This document shows, one piece after another, positions 16,577 through 26,161 of a DNA stretch of 64,000 nucleotides (position 1 is the stretch's first letter; every line of letters starts with the position of its first letter). This DNA is from Phascolarctobacterium sp. (GTDB lineage Bacteria > Bacillota > Negativicutes > Acidaminococcales > Acidaminococcaceae). The notes under the pieces are model-generated. The model saw only the letters and a list, made by a program, of their open reading frames with translations, did not search any database and was not told where the DNA came from. Made by a program: the position numbers and the translations under genes. The DNA lies in the NCBI RefSeq assembly GCF_030531065.1, contig NZ_JAUNOQ010000002.1, positions 125,953 through 189,952 on the forward strand, written 5' to 3'.

Positions 16577-16602
16577 GGGAAATTTTGCGGAGATGCTGCG
16601 CG
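16577..16602. repeat. 26-base direct repeat, copy 2 (right of the relB-like gene)
   Basis: Exact copy of 16106-16131. Flanking bases differ on both sides of the two copies. Confidence 0.9.
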
Positions 16603-16635
16603 CGGAGGAAATTTGCGCCTATATTAGATCAAAAA

Positions 16636-16655
16636 GGGACGGCTGCGACCGTCCC
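16636..16655 (-). terminator. Bidirectional terminator after leuA
   Basis: GGGACGG (16636-16642) with CCGTCCC (16649-16655). On the minus strand TTTTTGATC follows, ending leuA; on the plus strand TTGAGTTTTTT follows. Confidence 0.85.
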
Positions 16656-16705
16656 TTGAGTTTTTTGAGCTTTAATTTGCCTGCATTCGGCATTGCGTAT
16701 ATTTT

Positions 16706-18385
16706 TTATTCTTCCGCTCTGTTGATGGCGCAGATGATGCCCAAAAGCGCCGCCACGTTGATATTGGAATGGATGCCCGCGCCGAAGATATGCTCGCTGT
16801 TCGGCTTCCTGAGCTCGATATAGCAGATGCCCAGCGCGTCGCTGCCACGGGAAATAGCGTGCTCGTGGTAATTGACGAAGCCGTAGCCCGTAACGCCCAC
16901 TCCCGCCAACGCCTGGAAGAAGGAGTCGATGGGGCCGTTGCCCACGCCGACAATATGGCGTTCCTGCCCGTTAATGCTTATCGCGCCTTCAAAACGGCTG
17001 TGGACGCTGCCGTCGGGCTCGTGCAATTCGGTGAAACGGTGACGCAGCAGCATATATTTGCCGACGCGGTCGAGATATTCCTTTTGGAACAAGTCGACGA
17101 TTTGCTGGCTGCTCAGCTCGTCGCCGTAAGCGTCGGCCGCCGCCTTAACGATATTGCCGAATTCGGGATGCATTTCCTTCGGCAGATTATAGCCCACGGC
17201 GTGCTGCAGCACGAAGGCCGCGCCGCCCTTGCCGGACTGGCTGTTAATGCGGATAACGGGCTCATATTCGCGGTTCAAATCGGCGGGATTGATGGGCAGG
17301 TAAGGCACCTCCCAATATTCCGTGCCGCTGTTTTTCATAAACTCGTAGCCCTTGCGGATAGCGTCCTGATGCGAGCCGGAAAAAGCGGTGAAGGCCAGCT
17401 CGCCGGCGTAGGGCTGGCGTTCGGGCACGTGCATTTTCGTACACTCTTCATAAATCTTTTTGATATCCAGAATATGCGAAAAATCCAGCTTGGGGTCCAC
17501 GCCCTGGGTGAACATATTCAAAGCCACCGTCACGATATCCAGATTGCCTGTGCGCTCGCCGTTGCCGAACAGCGTGCCCTCGATGCGGTCCGCGCCCGCC
17601 ATCAGCGCCAGCTCGGCGGAAGCGACGCCGGTGCCGCGGTCGTTATGCGGATGGATGCTGATGACGGCCGCCTCGCGATTATGCATATGGCGGCAGAAGT
17701 ATTCGATTTGGTCGGCATAAGTATTGGGCGTACACATTTCCACCGTCGACGGCAGATTGAGAATGATGGGATTTTCCTTAGTCGCGCCCATTTCCCGCAT
17801 AACCGCTTCGCAGATGGCAATGGAAAAATCGATTTCCGTCCCGGTGAAGCTTTCGGGAGAATATTCGTAGCGGATATTCATGCCGCTGCGGGCTACCTCT
17901 TCCTCCGTCAGCTGGCGAATCAAACGCGCCCCCTGCACGGCGATTTCCGTAATGCCGTCCATGTCCTTGCCGAACACTACCTTGCGCTGCAAGATCGAAG
18001 TGGAATTGTAAAAATGGATGATGACGTTTTTCGCGCCGCGCACGGCCTCAAAAGTTTTGCGGATCAGCTCCTCGCGGGCCTGCACCAGCACCTGCACCGT
18101 TACGTCGTCGGGAATGTGGCGGCCTTCGATAAGAGTGCGCAGGATTTCGTATTCCGTTTCGGAAGCCGAAGGAAAGCCTACTTCTATTTCCTTAAAGCCT
18201 ACGTCCACCAGCGTGTGGAAAAATTTCAGCTTTTCGTCAATGCCCATGGGCGTTACTAAAGCCTGATTGCCGTCGCGCAAATCCACGCTGCACCAGATCG
18301 GCGCTTTTTCGATTATTTTTTCCGGCCACTGACGGTCGGGTAAGGAAACTCGTTGAAAGGGCACGTATTTTTTTTCTTGCTGCAT
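16706..18385 (-). CDS. leuA: 2-isopropylmalate synthase, long (LeuA2) form
   Basis: A 559-residue enzyme that condenses acetyl-CoA with 2-oxoisovalerate, the first committed step of leucine synthesis. The N-terminus KYVPFQRVSLPDRQWPEKII with APIWCSVDLRDGNQAL identifies the long form shared with actinobacteria and fungi; the catalytic TIM barrel includes ISIHPHNDRGTG (His metal ligands) and GNGERTGNLD. The last ~150 residues form the leucine-binding allosteric domain. The ATG at 18385 follows GGAGG at eight bases. A T-box leader upstream (18409-18674) controls it by tRNA charging. It stands alone; the other leucine genes are not nearby. Confidence 0.95.
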   Translation of the reverse strand: MQQEKKYVPFQRVSLPDRQWPEKIIEKAPIWCSVDLRDGNQALVTPMGIDEKLKFFHTLVDVGFKEIEVGFPSASETEYEILRTLIEGRHIPDDVTVQVLVQAREELIRKTFEAVRGAKNVIIHFYNSTSILQRKVVFGKDMDGITEIAVQGARLIRQLTEEEVARSGMNIRYEYSPESFTGTEIDFSIAICEAVMREMGATKENPIILNLPSTVEMCTPNTYADQIEYFCRHMHNREAAVISIHPHNDRGTGVASAELALMAGADRIEGTLFGNGERTGNLDIVTVALNMFTQGVDPKLDFSHILDIKKIYEECTKMHVPERQPYAGELAFTAFSGSHQDAIRKGYEFMKNSGTEYWEVPYLPINPADLNREYEPVIRINSQSGKGGAAFVLQHAVGYNLPKEMHPEFGNIVKAAADAYGDELSSQQIVDLFQKEYLDRVGKYMLLRHRFTELHEPDGSVHSRFEGAISINGQERHIVGVGNGPIDSFFQALAGVGVTGYGFVNYHEHAISRGSDALGICYIELRKPNSEHIFGAGIHSNINVAALLGIICAINRAEE

Positions 18386-18408
18386 ACTGTATTCCTCCAA
18401 TAAAATAA

Positions 18409-18674
18409 CCCGCCCCATAGTTTTTTAATAACTAGGGGCGGGGAAAATCCACGCTGTACCACCCTATTTCAGCCGCCGCAGCAGCCCTTTAGCCTCCAAC
18501 AAGGCCTTTGCCTGTAACGTGGCCGCACGTCCTTCCCTACATATCAGGAAGGCAACTCCGGGATCAGTATACATATAATTACCGGCGCCGCTTTGCACCC
18601 AACAGCGGCTCTCTGAGGCCCTTCATTATATCTTCTTCCCTTCCTCGTCTTTTAGGGGCGATATATAGTTGTTG
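18409..18674 (-). ncRNA. T-box leader riboswitch of leuA
   Basis: On the minus strand the transcript contains the T-box sequence AGGGTGGTACAGCGTGG (18449-18465), which forms the antiterminator and binds the tRNA acceptor end, followed by a terminator with arms CCCGCCCC and GGGGCGGG (18409-18443) and a T-rich run. Upstream, stem I is recognisable: GGAAGG near its base pairs with CCTTCC, and CAGAGAGCCGC marks the AG bulge. The internal loop holds GTATACTGATCCCGG; CTG (Leu) is a candidate specifier, ATC (Ile) the alternative. Control by uncharged leucyl-tRNA fits the target gene. Confidence 0.9.
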
Positions 18675-18680
18675 AAAAAT

Positions 18681-18710
18681 ATTATACTAATTAAACGAGA
18701 CGCTTGTCAA
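18681..18710 (-). promoter_or_regulatory. Promoter of the T-box/leuA transcript
   Basis: Minus strand TTGACA (18705-18710) and TATAAT (18681-18686), both consensus, with an 18-base spacer. Confidence 0.8.
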
Positions 18711-18763
18711 CTAACGTGCGCGGATATTTTTGCCCTGCCGCGCAACTGTTAATATTGAAACAA

Positions 18764-18792
18764 AGCGCAGGCTGCAACGTCTCGCCTGCGCT
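18764..18792 (-). terminator. Terminator after guaB
   Basis: AGCGCAGGC (18764-18772) pairs with GCCTGCGCT (18784-18792), followed on the minus strand by TTGTTTC. Confidence 0.75.
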
Positions 18793-18805
18793 AAAAAGTT
18801 ATTTA

Positions 18806-20317
18806 TTATTTAGGATAGCTGCTGTTGGAGTTTTCTTTCAGCAGCACGTCGTGAGCGCCGCCCTCGACCAGAGAGGTTGCCGATACCAGAGTCAGCTTGG
18901 CCTTGGCCTGCAATTCCGCAATGTTCAGCGCGCCGCAGTTGCACATGGTGGAGCGGATCTTGGACAAGGTCAGGTTGACGTTATCCTTGAGGCTGCCTGC
19001 ATAGGGAACGTAGGAATCAACGCCCTCTTCAAAGGACAGCTTGGCCGCACCGCCCATATCGTAGCGCTGCCAGTTGCGGGCGCGGGCAGAACCTTCGCCC
19101 CAGTATTCCTTCATATAAGTGCCGTTGATATTTACCTTGTTGGTCGGGCTTTCGTCGAAGCGGGCGAAATAACGGCCCAACATCATAAAGTCGGCGCCCA
19201 TAGCCAAAGCCAGGGTCATATGGTAATCGTAAACGATACCGCCGTCGGAGCAGACGGGAACGTAAACGCCGGTTTCCTTATAATATTCGTCGCGGGCCTT
19301 GCAAACCTCAATCAAAGCCGTAGCCTGGCCGCGGCCGATACCCTTTTGCTCGCGGGTAATGCAGATGGAACCGCCGCCGATGCCGACCTTAACAAAGTCA
19401 GCGCCTGCTTCCGCCAGGAAGCGGAAACCGTCGGCATCGACTACGTTGCCTGCGCCAACCTTCACGCTGTCGCCGTAATGTGCGCGAATCCAGTCCAGCG
19501 TCAGCTTCTGCCAGGCGCTGTAGCCTTCGGACGAGTCGATGCACAGTACGTCCACGCCCGCGTCCACCAAAGCCGGTACGCGCTCGGCGTAATCGCGGGT
19601 GTTAATGCCTGCGCCGACGATATGGCGCTTCTTGCTGTCCAGCAGCTCCAAGGGATATTCCTTGTGCGTAGCGTAGTCCTTGCGGAAAACCATGTATAAC
19701 AAGCGGCCCTCGTCGTCGACGATGGGCAGCGTGTTCAATTTCTTTTCCCAAATGATGTCGTTAGCCTGCTGCAGAGTGGTATCCTTGCCGGCGAAAATCA
19801 TTTGGTCGATAGGCGTCATAAAATCGCGCACCTTGGTAGCGCGGTCCATGCGGCTGGGGCGATAATCGCGGCTGGTAACAATGCCCTCCAGCTTACCGTT
19901 AACAGTTCCGTCGCTGGTAACGGCTACGGTGGAATGGCCGGTGCGCTCCTTCAAAGCTAAGATATCCGCCAGCGTGCTGTCGGGACGAATGTTGGAATCG
20001 CTGCTGACAAAGCCTGCGCGGTGAGCCTTAACGCGCGCTACCATAGCGGCCTCGTCTTCGATGGACTGGGAGCCGTAAATAAAGGAAATGCCGCCCTCCT
20101 TGGACAGAGCGATAGCCAGCTTTTCGCCGGATACGGCCTGCATAATTGCGGATACCATGGGGATGTTCATAGTAATAGCGGACTCTTCGCCTTTTTTGAA
20201 TTTAACCAGCGGCGTGCGCAGGTCAACATTAGTCGGAATGCATTTTTCAGAGGAATAACCGGGAACTAACAGATACTCACTAAAAGTATGGGCAGGTTCA
20301 TCGTAATAAAAAGCCAT
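18806..20317 (-). CDS. guaB: IMP dehydrogenase
   Basis: A 503-residue enzyme oxidising IMP to XMP with NAD, the first step from IMP to GMP. The catalytic loop [18 protein letters not shown] contains the active-site Cys, and [20 protein letters not shown] forms the phosphate-binding region. Two CBS domains are inserted at about residues 95-220 ([19 protein letters not shown], then [16 protein letters not shown]). [10 protein letters not shown] corresponds to the mobile flap region. It directly follows the purine operon in position and strand but has its own terminator; a 39-base gap separates it from purD, so read-through from the pur operon is possible. Confidence 0.95.
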   Translation of the reverse strand: MAFYYDEPAHTFSEYLLVPGYSSEKCIPTNVDLRTPLVKFKKGEESAITMNIPMVSAIMQAVSGEKLAIALSKEGGISFIYGSQSIEDEAAMVARVKAHRAGFVSSDSNIRPDSTLADILALKERTGHSTVAVTSDGTVNGKLEGIVTSRDYRPSRMDRATKVRDFMTPIDQMIFAGKDTTLQQANDIIWEKKLNTLPIVDDEGRLLYMVFRKDYATHKEYPLELLDSKKRHIVGAGINTRDYAERVPALVDAGVDVLCIDSSEGYSAWQKLTLDWIRAHYGDSVKVGAGNVVDADGFRFLAEAGADFVKVGIGGGSICITREQKGIGRGQATALIEVCKARDEYYKETGVYVPVCSDGGIVYDYHMTLALAMGADFMMLGRYFARFDESPTNKVNINGTYMKEYWGEGSARARNWQRYDMGGAAKLSFEEGVDSYVPYAGSLKDNVNLTLSKIRSTMCNCGALNIAELQAKAKLTLVSATSLVEGGAHDVLLKENSNSSYPK

Positions 20318-20356
20318 TCTTTCATCATCCTTTGCTAAAAATTTATTTTATCTATT

Positions 20357-21634
20357 TTACCTCTTTAACGCTCTCCACGCAATATCTTTCCGGCAAAAAG
20401 CTTTATCAAATTTAATTTTTTCCACGGCGTTGTAAGCGCGGTCGCGAGCCGCCTTAATCGAAGCGTCCACGGCGGTGACGCCCAAAACGCGGCCGCCCGC
20501 CGTAACGATGCTGTCGTTTTCGTACTTCGTTCCGGCGTGGAACACAACTACGTTTTTATCGCTGGCCGCAGCCTCCAGACCGATAATATCCTTGCCCTTT
20601 TCGTAGCTTTCGGGATAACCGCCGCTGGCCATCACCACGCACACCGCGGCCTTGTCGTACCAGCCTACCTCGGCCTTGTCCAGCGTGCCGGTAGCGCAGG
20701 CCAGCATAATGTCGGCCAAATCGCCGTCCAAAAGCGGCAGCACCACCTGAGTTTCCGGGTCGCCGAAGCGGCAGTTGAACTCCACTACCTTCACGCTGTC
20801 GCCCTTAATCATCAGCCCGGCGTACAAGCAGCCCTGGTACGGCATACCCTCCGCAGCCATAGCTTCGACCACGGGCTTTAAAATGCGCTCCGTAGCCTTC
20901 AACCGCAGAATGTCCGTCATCACCGGAGCGGGCGCATAAGTTCCCATGCCGCCGGTGTTGGGGCCCTCGTCGCCGTCAAAAACGCGCTTATGGTCCTGCG
21001 CGGCGATCATGGGCACTACGGTTTTGCCGTCGGTGAACGCCAGCAGCGACGCTTCCTCGCCCTCCATATATTCCTCCAGCACCAGACGCGCGCCGGCGTT
21101 GCCGAATTTATGGTCCGCCATCATCTCGTCGATAGCGGCCAAAGCTTCTTCCTTGGTCATGGCTACCACGACGCCCTTGCCGGCAGCCAGGCCGTCGGCC
21201 TTAACCACGATGGGCGCGCCCTTTTCTTCAACGTAAGCCTTAGCCGTAGCGATATCCTCGCAAATTTTAAAGAAAGCCGTGGGAATATTATACTTAGCCA
21301 TCAGCTCCTTGGAAAAGGCCTTGGAGCCCTCCAGCTGCGCCGCAGCTTTGGAAGGGCCGAACACCGGCAGGCCGCGGCGTTTGAACACGTCCGCCAACCC
21401 CGCTACCAGCGGCGCCTCCGGGCCAACGACGGTCAAATCGATGCTCTTTTCCTCGGCGTAATCCGCTACGCTTTCCAAATCGTCAATATTGATGTTGATA
21501 CATTCGCACTTTTTGAGCTGCGCAATGCCGGGGTTGCCCGGAGCCGCATACAGCTTTTCTACCTTGGGGCTTTGGGCCAGCTTCCACGCCAGCGCATGCT
21601 CGCGGCCGCCGCCGCCGATCAATAAAATACGCAT
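20357..21634 (-). CDS. purD: Phosphoribosylamine-glycine ligase
   Basis: A 425-residue GAR synthetase, ATP-grasp family, second step of de novo purine synthesis. It opens with RILLIGGGGREHALAWKLAQ; ATP-grasp motifs include APIVVKADGLAAGKGVVVA, RLVLEEYMEGEEASLL and EFNCRFGDPETQVVLP (metal and ATP binding). Last gene of the operon purE-F-M-N-H-D, 20 bases after purH. Confidence 0.96.
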   Translation of the reverse strand: MRILLIGGGGREHALAWKLAQSPKVEKLYAAPGNPGIAQLKKCECININIDDLESVADYAEEKSIDLTVVGPEAPLVAGLADVFKRRGLPVFGPSKAAAQLEGSKAFSKELMAKYNIPTAFFKICEDIATAKAYVEEKGAPIVVKADGLAAGKGVVVAMTKEEALAAIDEMMADHKFGNAGARLVLEEYMEGEEASLLAFTDGKTVVPMIAAQDHKRVFDGDEGPNTGGMGTYAPAPVMTDILRLKATERILKPVVEAMAAEGMPYQGCLYAGLMIKGDSVKVVEFNCRFGDPETQVVLPLLDGDLADIMLACATGTLDKAEVGWYDKAAVCVVMASGGYPESYEKGKDIIGLEAAASDKNVVVFHAGTKYENDSIVTAGGRVLGVTAVDASIKAARDRAYNAVEKIKFDKAFCRKDIAWRALKR

Positions 21635-21654
21635 ATCCTTACCTCGCTATCCCC

Positions 21655-22248
21655 TCACTCAGCCAGCCGCTTCTTTAAATATTCGCTAATCATCGCGTCG
21701 TATTCGGCAGTATGGGAAAACGCCTCCAGCGCCAGCTCCTTGCGGGTGCGCTCGTCCACGTCGCCGTCCTTGCGCAGCATTTCCATCAGCCCGGCATAAC
21801 GGCTGGGATAGGTCACGACGACCACGTCCTTAAAGTTTTTTGCGGAAGCGCGCACCATCGCCGGGCCGCCGATATCGATATTTTCAATAGCCTCCGCCTC
21901 GGTCACGCCGGGTTTGGCCACGGTTTCACGGAACGGATACAGATTTACGACCACCAAATCGATGGGCGTAATATCGTGCTCGGCTAAAGCCTTCATGTGC
22001 TCCGGATTGCTGCGGACAGCCAGAATCGCGCCGTGAATTTTGGGGTTCAGCGTTTTCACGCGGCCGTCCATAATTTCCGGGAAGCCGGTCACGTCGCTGA
22101 CATAGGTTACGGGAACGCCCGCGTCCTTAATCGCCTTCATCGTGCCGCCGGTGGAAATAATTTCCACGCCGTTGTCGCTTAAAAATTTTGCCAGCTCCAC
22201 AATGCCGGTCTTATCGGAAACGCTTAATAATGCTCTTTTAATCTTCAT
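21655..22248 (-). CDS. purH: IMP cyclohydrolase, stand-alone PurH N-terminal domain
   Basis: A 197-residue protein equal to the N-terminal IMP cyclohydrolase (MGS-like) domain of PurH, which closes FAICAR to IMP. It matches from [20 protein letters not shown] through [25 protein letters not shown] and [13 protein letters not shown] to [17 protein letters not shown]. Bifunctional PurH is about 510 residues; the AICAR transformylase part is absent here, and the stop codon is followed within 20 bases by purD, so this is not a recent frameshift. A separate transformylase must be encoded elsewhere. Confidence 0.92.
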   Translation of the reverse strand: MKIKRALLSVSDKTGIVELAKFLSDNGVEIISTGGTMKAIKDAGVPVTYVSDVTGFPEIMDGRVKTLNPKIHGAILAVRSNPEHMKALAEHDITPIDLVVVNLYPFRETVAKPGVTEAEAIENIDIGGPAMVRASAKNFKDVVVVTYPSRYAGLMEMLRKDGDVDERTRKELALEAFSHTAEYDAMISEYLKKRLAE

Positions 22249-22265
22249 GCTTGCACCTCTGTTCT

Positions 22266-22871
22266 TTATGCCAAAACCTTAACCTTGCGCCCGTCGATCT
22301 GCAGCTTGCCCTCGGCCCACAGTTTCAGCGCCTCCGGCATCGCGATATGCTCCTGCACTAAAATGCGGTCGGCCAGCGTATCCTCCGTATCGTCGTCCAG
22401 CACGGGGACAACCTTCTGCAAAATTATCGGGCCGCTGTCCGTGCCCTCGTCCACGAAATGCACGGTGCAGCCGGAAAATTTCACGCCGTAAGCCACCGCC
22501 TGTCCCTGGCCGTGCAGTCCGGGAAAGCTGGGCAGCAGCGCGGGATGGATATTGATAATTTTATGATGCCATTGATTGACAAAAGCGCCGCTTAAAATGC
22601 GCATAAAGCCTGCCAGCACCACCAGCTCGCAGCCTGCCGCCGTCAAAGCGTCGTTGATTTTCGCTTCAAATTCCTCTTTGGAAGCGCAGCCCTTACGCTC
22701 CGCAACCACGGTTTTAATGCCGGCCCGCGCCGCGCGCTCCAAAGCGAAGGCGTCCGCCTTATCGCTGATAACCACCGCGATTTCCAAAGGCAGATAGCCA
22801 TCGGCAATGCGGTCCATAATGGCCTGCAAATTACTGCCGCGGCCGCTGACTAATACGCCGATCTTACGCAC
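22266..22871 (-). CDS. purN: Phosphoribosylglycinamide formyltransferase
   Basis: A 201-residue folate-dependent GAR transformylase. Motifs: [16 protein letters not shown] at the N-terminus, [32 protein letters not shown] (catalytic His with the formyl site) and [17 protein letters not shown] (catalytic Asp). The GTG start at 22871 overlaps the end of purM by eight bases, giving translational coupling. Confidence 0.95.
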   Translation of the reverse strand: MRKIGVLVSGRGSNLQAIMDRIADGYLPLEIAVVISDKADAFALERAARAGIKTVVAERKGCASKEEFEAKINDALTAAGCELVVLAGFMRILSGAFVNQWHHKIINIHPALLPSFPGLHGQGQAVAYGVKFSGCTVHFVDEGTDSGPIILQKVVPVLDDDTEDTLADRILVQEHIAMPEALKLWAEGKLQIDGRKVKVLA

Positions 22872-23925
22872 CGAAAACGCCGCCCTTCATCACAGTCTTT
22901 TTGCTGCCGGGCACAATTCTGCCCAGCTCGTAGAATACCTCGCCCGCTTCCGCCAGATGCGCGCGCACGGCGTCGGCCTCCGCCGGGTCCACTACCAGCG
23001 CCATGCCCACGCCCATATTAAAGGTGCGGTACATTTCCGTCCAGGGCACGTTGCCCCATTCCTGCAATTTTTTAAACACCACGGGAACCTCCCAGGCCTC
23101 GGCGTTCACCTCGGCGTCGCAGCCCTCCGGCAGAATGCGGGGAATATTGTCATAGAAGCCGCCGCCGGTAATATGCACCATAGCGTGCAAATCAAATTTT
23201 TCAATCAGCGGCAGACAGGTCTTGGGATACAGGCGCGTCGGCGTCAGCAGCTTTTCGCCCAGAGTGCAGCCAAATTCCGCAATCGGCGTATCCATGTCGT
23301 AGCCCATGGCCTCGAAGCAGATTTTGCGCACCAAAGAGAAGCCGTTGGAATGCACGCCGCTGGACGGCAGGCCCAGCAGCACGTCGCCGACCTTAACCTT
23401 CTCGCCGGTAATCATCTTGGCTTTATCCACAACGCCCACGCAAAAGCCGGCGATATCGTATTCGCCCTTGGCGTAAAAGCCCGCCATCTCCGCAGTTTCG
23501 CCGCCGATCAGCGCGCAGCCGCTTTCCTTGCAGGCGTTGGCCACGCCCTTCACGATATTGGCCACCTTTTGGGAATCGACCTTATCCACGGCAATATAAT
23601 CCAGGAAGAACAAAGGCTCCGCGCCCTGTACCAGAATATCGTTGACGCACATAGCCACCGCGTCCTGGCCGATGGTATCGTGCTTGTCGGCCATAAACGC
23701 CAGCTTCAGCTTCGTGCCTACGCCGTCGGTGCCGCTTACCAAAACCGGCTCCTTGTACTTGCCGCAGTTCAAAGCGAACAAGCCGCCGAAGCCGCCTAAA
23801 TCGCCGATGACCTCGCTGCGATAGGTAGCGCGCACGCTGTCCTTCATCAGCTCCACCGCTTTATTGCCCGCGTCGATATCCACCCCGGCGTCGGCATAGG
23901 TAAGTTGTTTCTTTTCTTCGCTCAT
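22864..23925 (-). CDS. purM: Phosphoribosylformylglycinamidine cyclo-ligase
   Basis: A 353-residue AIR synthetase (PurM/PurL superfamily). Typical segments are LTYADAGVDIDAGNKAVELM, SGTDGVGTKLKLAF, GQDAVAMCVNDILVQGAEPL, CALIGGETAEMAGFY and GGGFYDNIPRILP. A GGGAGG site precedes its ATG. A 214-base gap with repeat-like stem-loops separates it from purF. Confidence 0.96.
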   Translation of the reverse strand: MSEEKKQLTYADAGVDIDAGNKAVELMKDSVRATYRSEVIGDLGGFGGLFALNCGKYKEPVLVSGTDGVGTKLKLAFMADKHDTIGQDAVAMCVNDILVQGAEPLFFLDYIAVDKVDSQKVANIVKGVANACKESGCALIGGETAEMAGFYAKGEYDIAGFCVGVVDKAKMITGEKVKVGDVLLGLPSSGVHSNGFSLVRKICFEAMGYDMDTPIAEFGCTLGEKLLTPTRLYPKTCLPLIEKFDLHAMVHITGGGFYDNIPRILPEGCDAEVNAEAWEVPVVFKKLQEWGNVPWTEMYRTFNMGVGMALVVDPAEADAVRAHLAEAGEVFYELGRIVPGSKKTVMKGGVFGA

Positions 23926-23975
23926 GATTGGCCTCCCAAATTTATAGAATTATGTAAATATCGTAAAAGTAATAA

Positions 23976-24103
23976 CTCCCCCAGTCGCCGTCGGCGACAG
24001 CCCCCTCTTAGAGGGGGCAATTCACTTTAGCTCAGAAAATTCTCTTTTCCTCCCTCTTTGAGGGAGGTGCCGAGCTAATGCGAGGCGGAGGGAGAATTGC
24101 TCC
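23976..24103. repeat. Stem-loop-rich intergenic repeat between purF and purM
   Basis: A chain of short palindromes: CGCCGTCGGCG, CCCCCTCTTAGAGGGGG (24001-24017) and CCTCCCTCTTTGAGGGAGG, ending in GCCGAGCTAATGCGAGGCGG then AGGGAG. Sequences of this style are dispersed repeats in many gut Firmicutes genomes (recollection, not searched). It sits inside the pur operon and may form stable RNA structure that modulates expression of the distal genes. Confidence 0.65.
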
Positions 24104-24139
24104 GTATTACGCGCATACTTTAAAGCAGTTATCGCCAGT

Positions 24140-25570
24140 CTACTCAAAAATTCCCTCAGGCTCCTGCCCTATAACCTCGTCCGCCTTGTCGGGATAGTCG
24201 GAACTGAAGCAAGCGCAGCACAGGCCGTCCGGGTCGATTTTGCCGATGGCGCGCTTCATGCCGTCCATAGAAATATAATGCAGGCTGTCGGCGCCGATAA
24301 AGCGGCAGATTTCTTCATTAGTACAACGGGCGGCAATCAGCTGCTTGCGCTCGGAAGTATCGATGCCGTAATAGCAGCTGTCCACAACCGGCGGCGAAGA
24401 AATGCAGACGTGCACCTCGCGGGCCCCCGCCTCCTTGAGCAGCTTGACCACCTTGCCGCTGGTAGTGCCGCGCACGATGGAATCGTCCACCATCACCACG
24501 GACTTGCCCTCTACCACGCTGCGCACCGGGTTCAGCTTCAAGCGCACGGCGTTGGCGCGTTGCTTTTGCGTGGGCTGGATAAAGGTGCGGCCTACGTAGC
24601 GGTTTTTCGTCAGGCCCTCCATAAAGGGGATACCGGACTCCAGCGCATAGCCGATGGCGGCGGGAGTGCCGCTGTCCGGCGCGGAAATAACGATGTCCGG
24701 CTTAATTTCCTTCGTTTCCTTAGCCAGCTCGCGCCCCATCTGAATGCGGGCGTCGTAAACAGGCTGCTTATCGATAACGCTGTCGTTGCGGGCAAAATAT
24801 ACATATTCAAAAACGCAGTGCGCAGTTTTTTCCGGCAGCTTGTCGGCCCACATAACGCTGCGGGGCTCGGCGTTATCGCTGTCGATAATCACCATTTCGC
24901 CGGGCTTGACGTCGCGCACCAGCTCCGCACCCACCAAATCGAAAGCGCAGGACTCTGACGCCACGCACCAGCCGTTTTCCAGCTTGCCCAAAACCAGCGG
25001 GCGGAAGCCGTAAGGGTCGCGCACGGCGATAATCTTATTATCCGTCATAAACAAAATAGCGTAAGCGCCGCGAATCTGCTTCACGGCCTCGGCCACGCGC
25101 TCCTCGATGGTCGGGCGCGCGCTGTAGGCGATCAGCGTCAGCACCACCTCCGTATCCACGGTAGTAGTGAAAACAGCGCCCTCCTTGGCCAGATTAGCCC
25201 GCAGCTGCCCGGCGTTGGTCAGATTGCCGTTATGGCTCAGCGCCAGATTGCCGCCGTCGAAATAAACCTTCAGCGGCTGAATATTATAAGCCATGCTGGC
25301 GCCGGTAGTGGAATAACGCACGTGCCCGATGGCGGCGAAGCCCTGCAAATCGCCGACGCCGTCCTTGTAAACGTCGGGAACCAGGCCCATGCCCTTTTTC
25401 ACCTTCATCGTCTTGCCGTCGGTAACGACAATACCGGTACTTTCCTGGCCGCGGTGCTGCAAAGCGTACAAGCCCCAATAGGTATTGAGCGCTACGTCCT
25501 CGCTGTGACTGAAAATACCAAAGACGCCGCATTCCTCATGCAGCTTATCATCCTGAAATAAGTTTTCCAC
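24140..25570 (-). CDS. purF: Amidophosphoribosyltransferase
   Basis: A 476-residue enzyme that makes phosphoribosylamine from PRPP and glutamine, the committed purine step. The N-terminal glutamine amidotransferase domain begins after a short propeptide: [20 protein letters not shown], with Cys 14 the expected nucleophile after processing. [15 protein letters not shown] and the PRPP loop [17 protein letters not shown] are intact, and Cys residues in [17 protein letters not shown] suggest the iron-sulfur type found in Bacillus. The GTG at 25570, eight bases after AAGGAG, is preferred over an upstream TTG without a site. Confidence 0.95.
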   Translation of the reverse strand: MENLFQDDKLHEECGVFGIFSHSEDVALNTYWGLYALQHRGQESTGIVVTDGKTMKVKKGMGLVPDVYKDGVGDLQGFAAIGHVRYSTTGASMAYNIQPLKVYFDGGNLALSHNGNLTNAGQLRANLAKEGAVFTTTVDTEVVLTLIAYSARPTIEERVAEAVKQIRGAYAILFMTDNKIIAVRDPYGFRPLVLGKLENGWCVASESCAFDLVGAELVRDVKPGEMVIIDSDNAEPRSVMWADKLPEKTAHCVFEYVYFARNDSVIDKQPVYDARIQMGRELAKETKEIKPDIVISAPDSGTPAAIGYALESGIPFMEGLTKNRYVGRTFIQPTQKQRANAVRLKLNPVRSVVEGKSVVMVDDSIVRGTTSGKVVKLLKEAGAREVHVCISSPPVVDSCYYGIDTSERKQLIAARCTNEEICRFIGADSLHYISMDGMKRAIGKIDPDGLCCACFSSDYPDKADEVIGQEPEGIFE

Positions 25571-25621
25571 AATCAATTCTCCTTGCCAATTATTCGCTTC
25601 GCGCAAGCGCTTGGTATGGTC

Positions 25622-26119
25622 TTACTTGCTTTCCGCTCTCAACTTAGCCAGCTTTTCGCCCTTGGCCTTAACCTCCTCCCGCATTTGCAGGCGGTTGGCG
25701 GCCAGCTTATCCGCCAGCTCGGGGTATTTGACGGCCAGAATCTGCACGGCGAACAGCGCCGCATTTTTCGCGCCGTTAATCGCCATCGTCGCCACGGGAA
25801 TACCGGAAGGCATCTGCACAAAGCTCAGCAGCGCGTCCATCCCGCCCAAGGGAGTAGCGTTGATGGGAATGCCGATAACAGGCACAGTAGTGTAAGCCGC
25901 GATAACGCCGCCCAAATGCGCGGCTGCGCCCGCCGCCGCAATAATGACTTCCACGCCGCGCTCGCGCGCGCCCGCAGCAAATTCGTGCACTACGTCAGGA
26001 GTGCGGTGGGCGGAAGCTACGACAACTTCTACCTCGACGCCAAAATCCTTCAGAGTTTTTTCAGCCGTCTCCAGTATGGGCCAGTCGGAATTGCTGCCCA
26101 TAATGATTGCTACTTTCAT
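25622..26119 (-). CDS. purE: N5-carboxyaminoimidazole ribonucleotide mutase, PurE class I
   Basis: A 165-residue Pur[21 protein letters not shown] carries the phosphate-binding GSxSD loop, followed by VASAHRTPD (catalytic His) and [20 protein letters not shown]. No purK is visible, so either purK lies elsewhere or the enzyme uses CO2 directly (class II); the sequence alone does not settle this. The ATG at 26119, nine bases after GGAGG, is preferred to the ATG two codons earlier. First gene of the operon, preceded by a strong promoter and a leader with a possible attenuator. Confidence 0.93.
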   Translation of the reverse strand: MKVAIIMGSNSDWPILETAEKTLKDFGVEVEVVVASAHRTPDVVHEFAAGARERGVEVIIAAAGAAAHLGGVIAAYTTVPVIGIPINATPLGGMDALLSFVQMPSGIPVATMAINGAKNAALFAVQILAVKYPELADKLAANRLQMREEVKAKGEKLAKLRAESK

Positions 26120-26161
26120 CAACATCTACCTCCCAAAATTTGCTTACTAAAAAAAACAAAA

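Noticed and set aside
16593-16823. Plus-strand frame after the RelB gene as a possible toxin
   Set aside because: It lies beyond the right repeat, runs through the terminator and into leuA antisense, and does not look like a RelE/ParE toxin.
16769-18259. 496-codon plus-strand frame opposite leuA
   Set aside because: Shadow frame caused by codon bias of leuA; the product has no recognisable domain.
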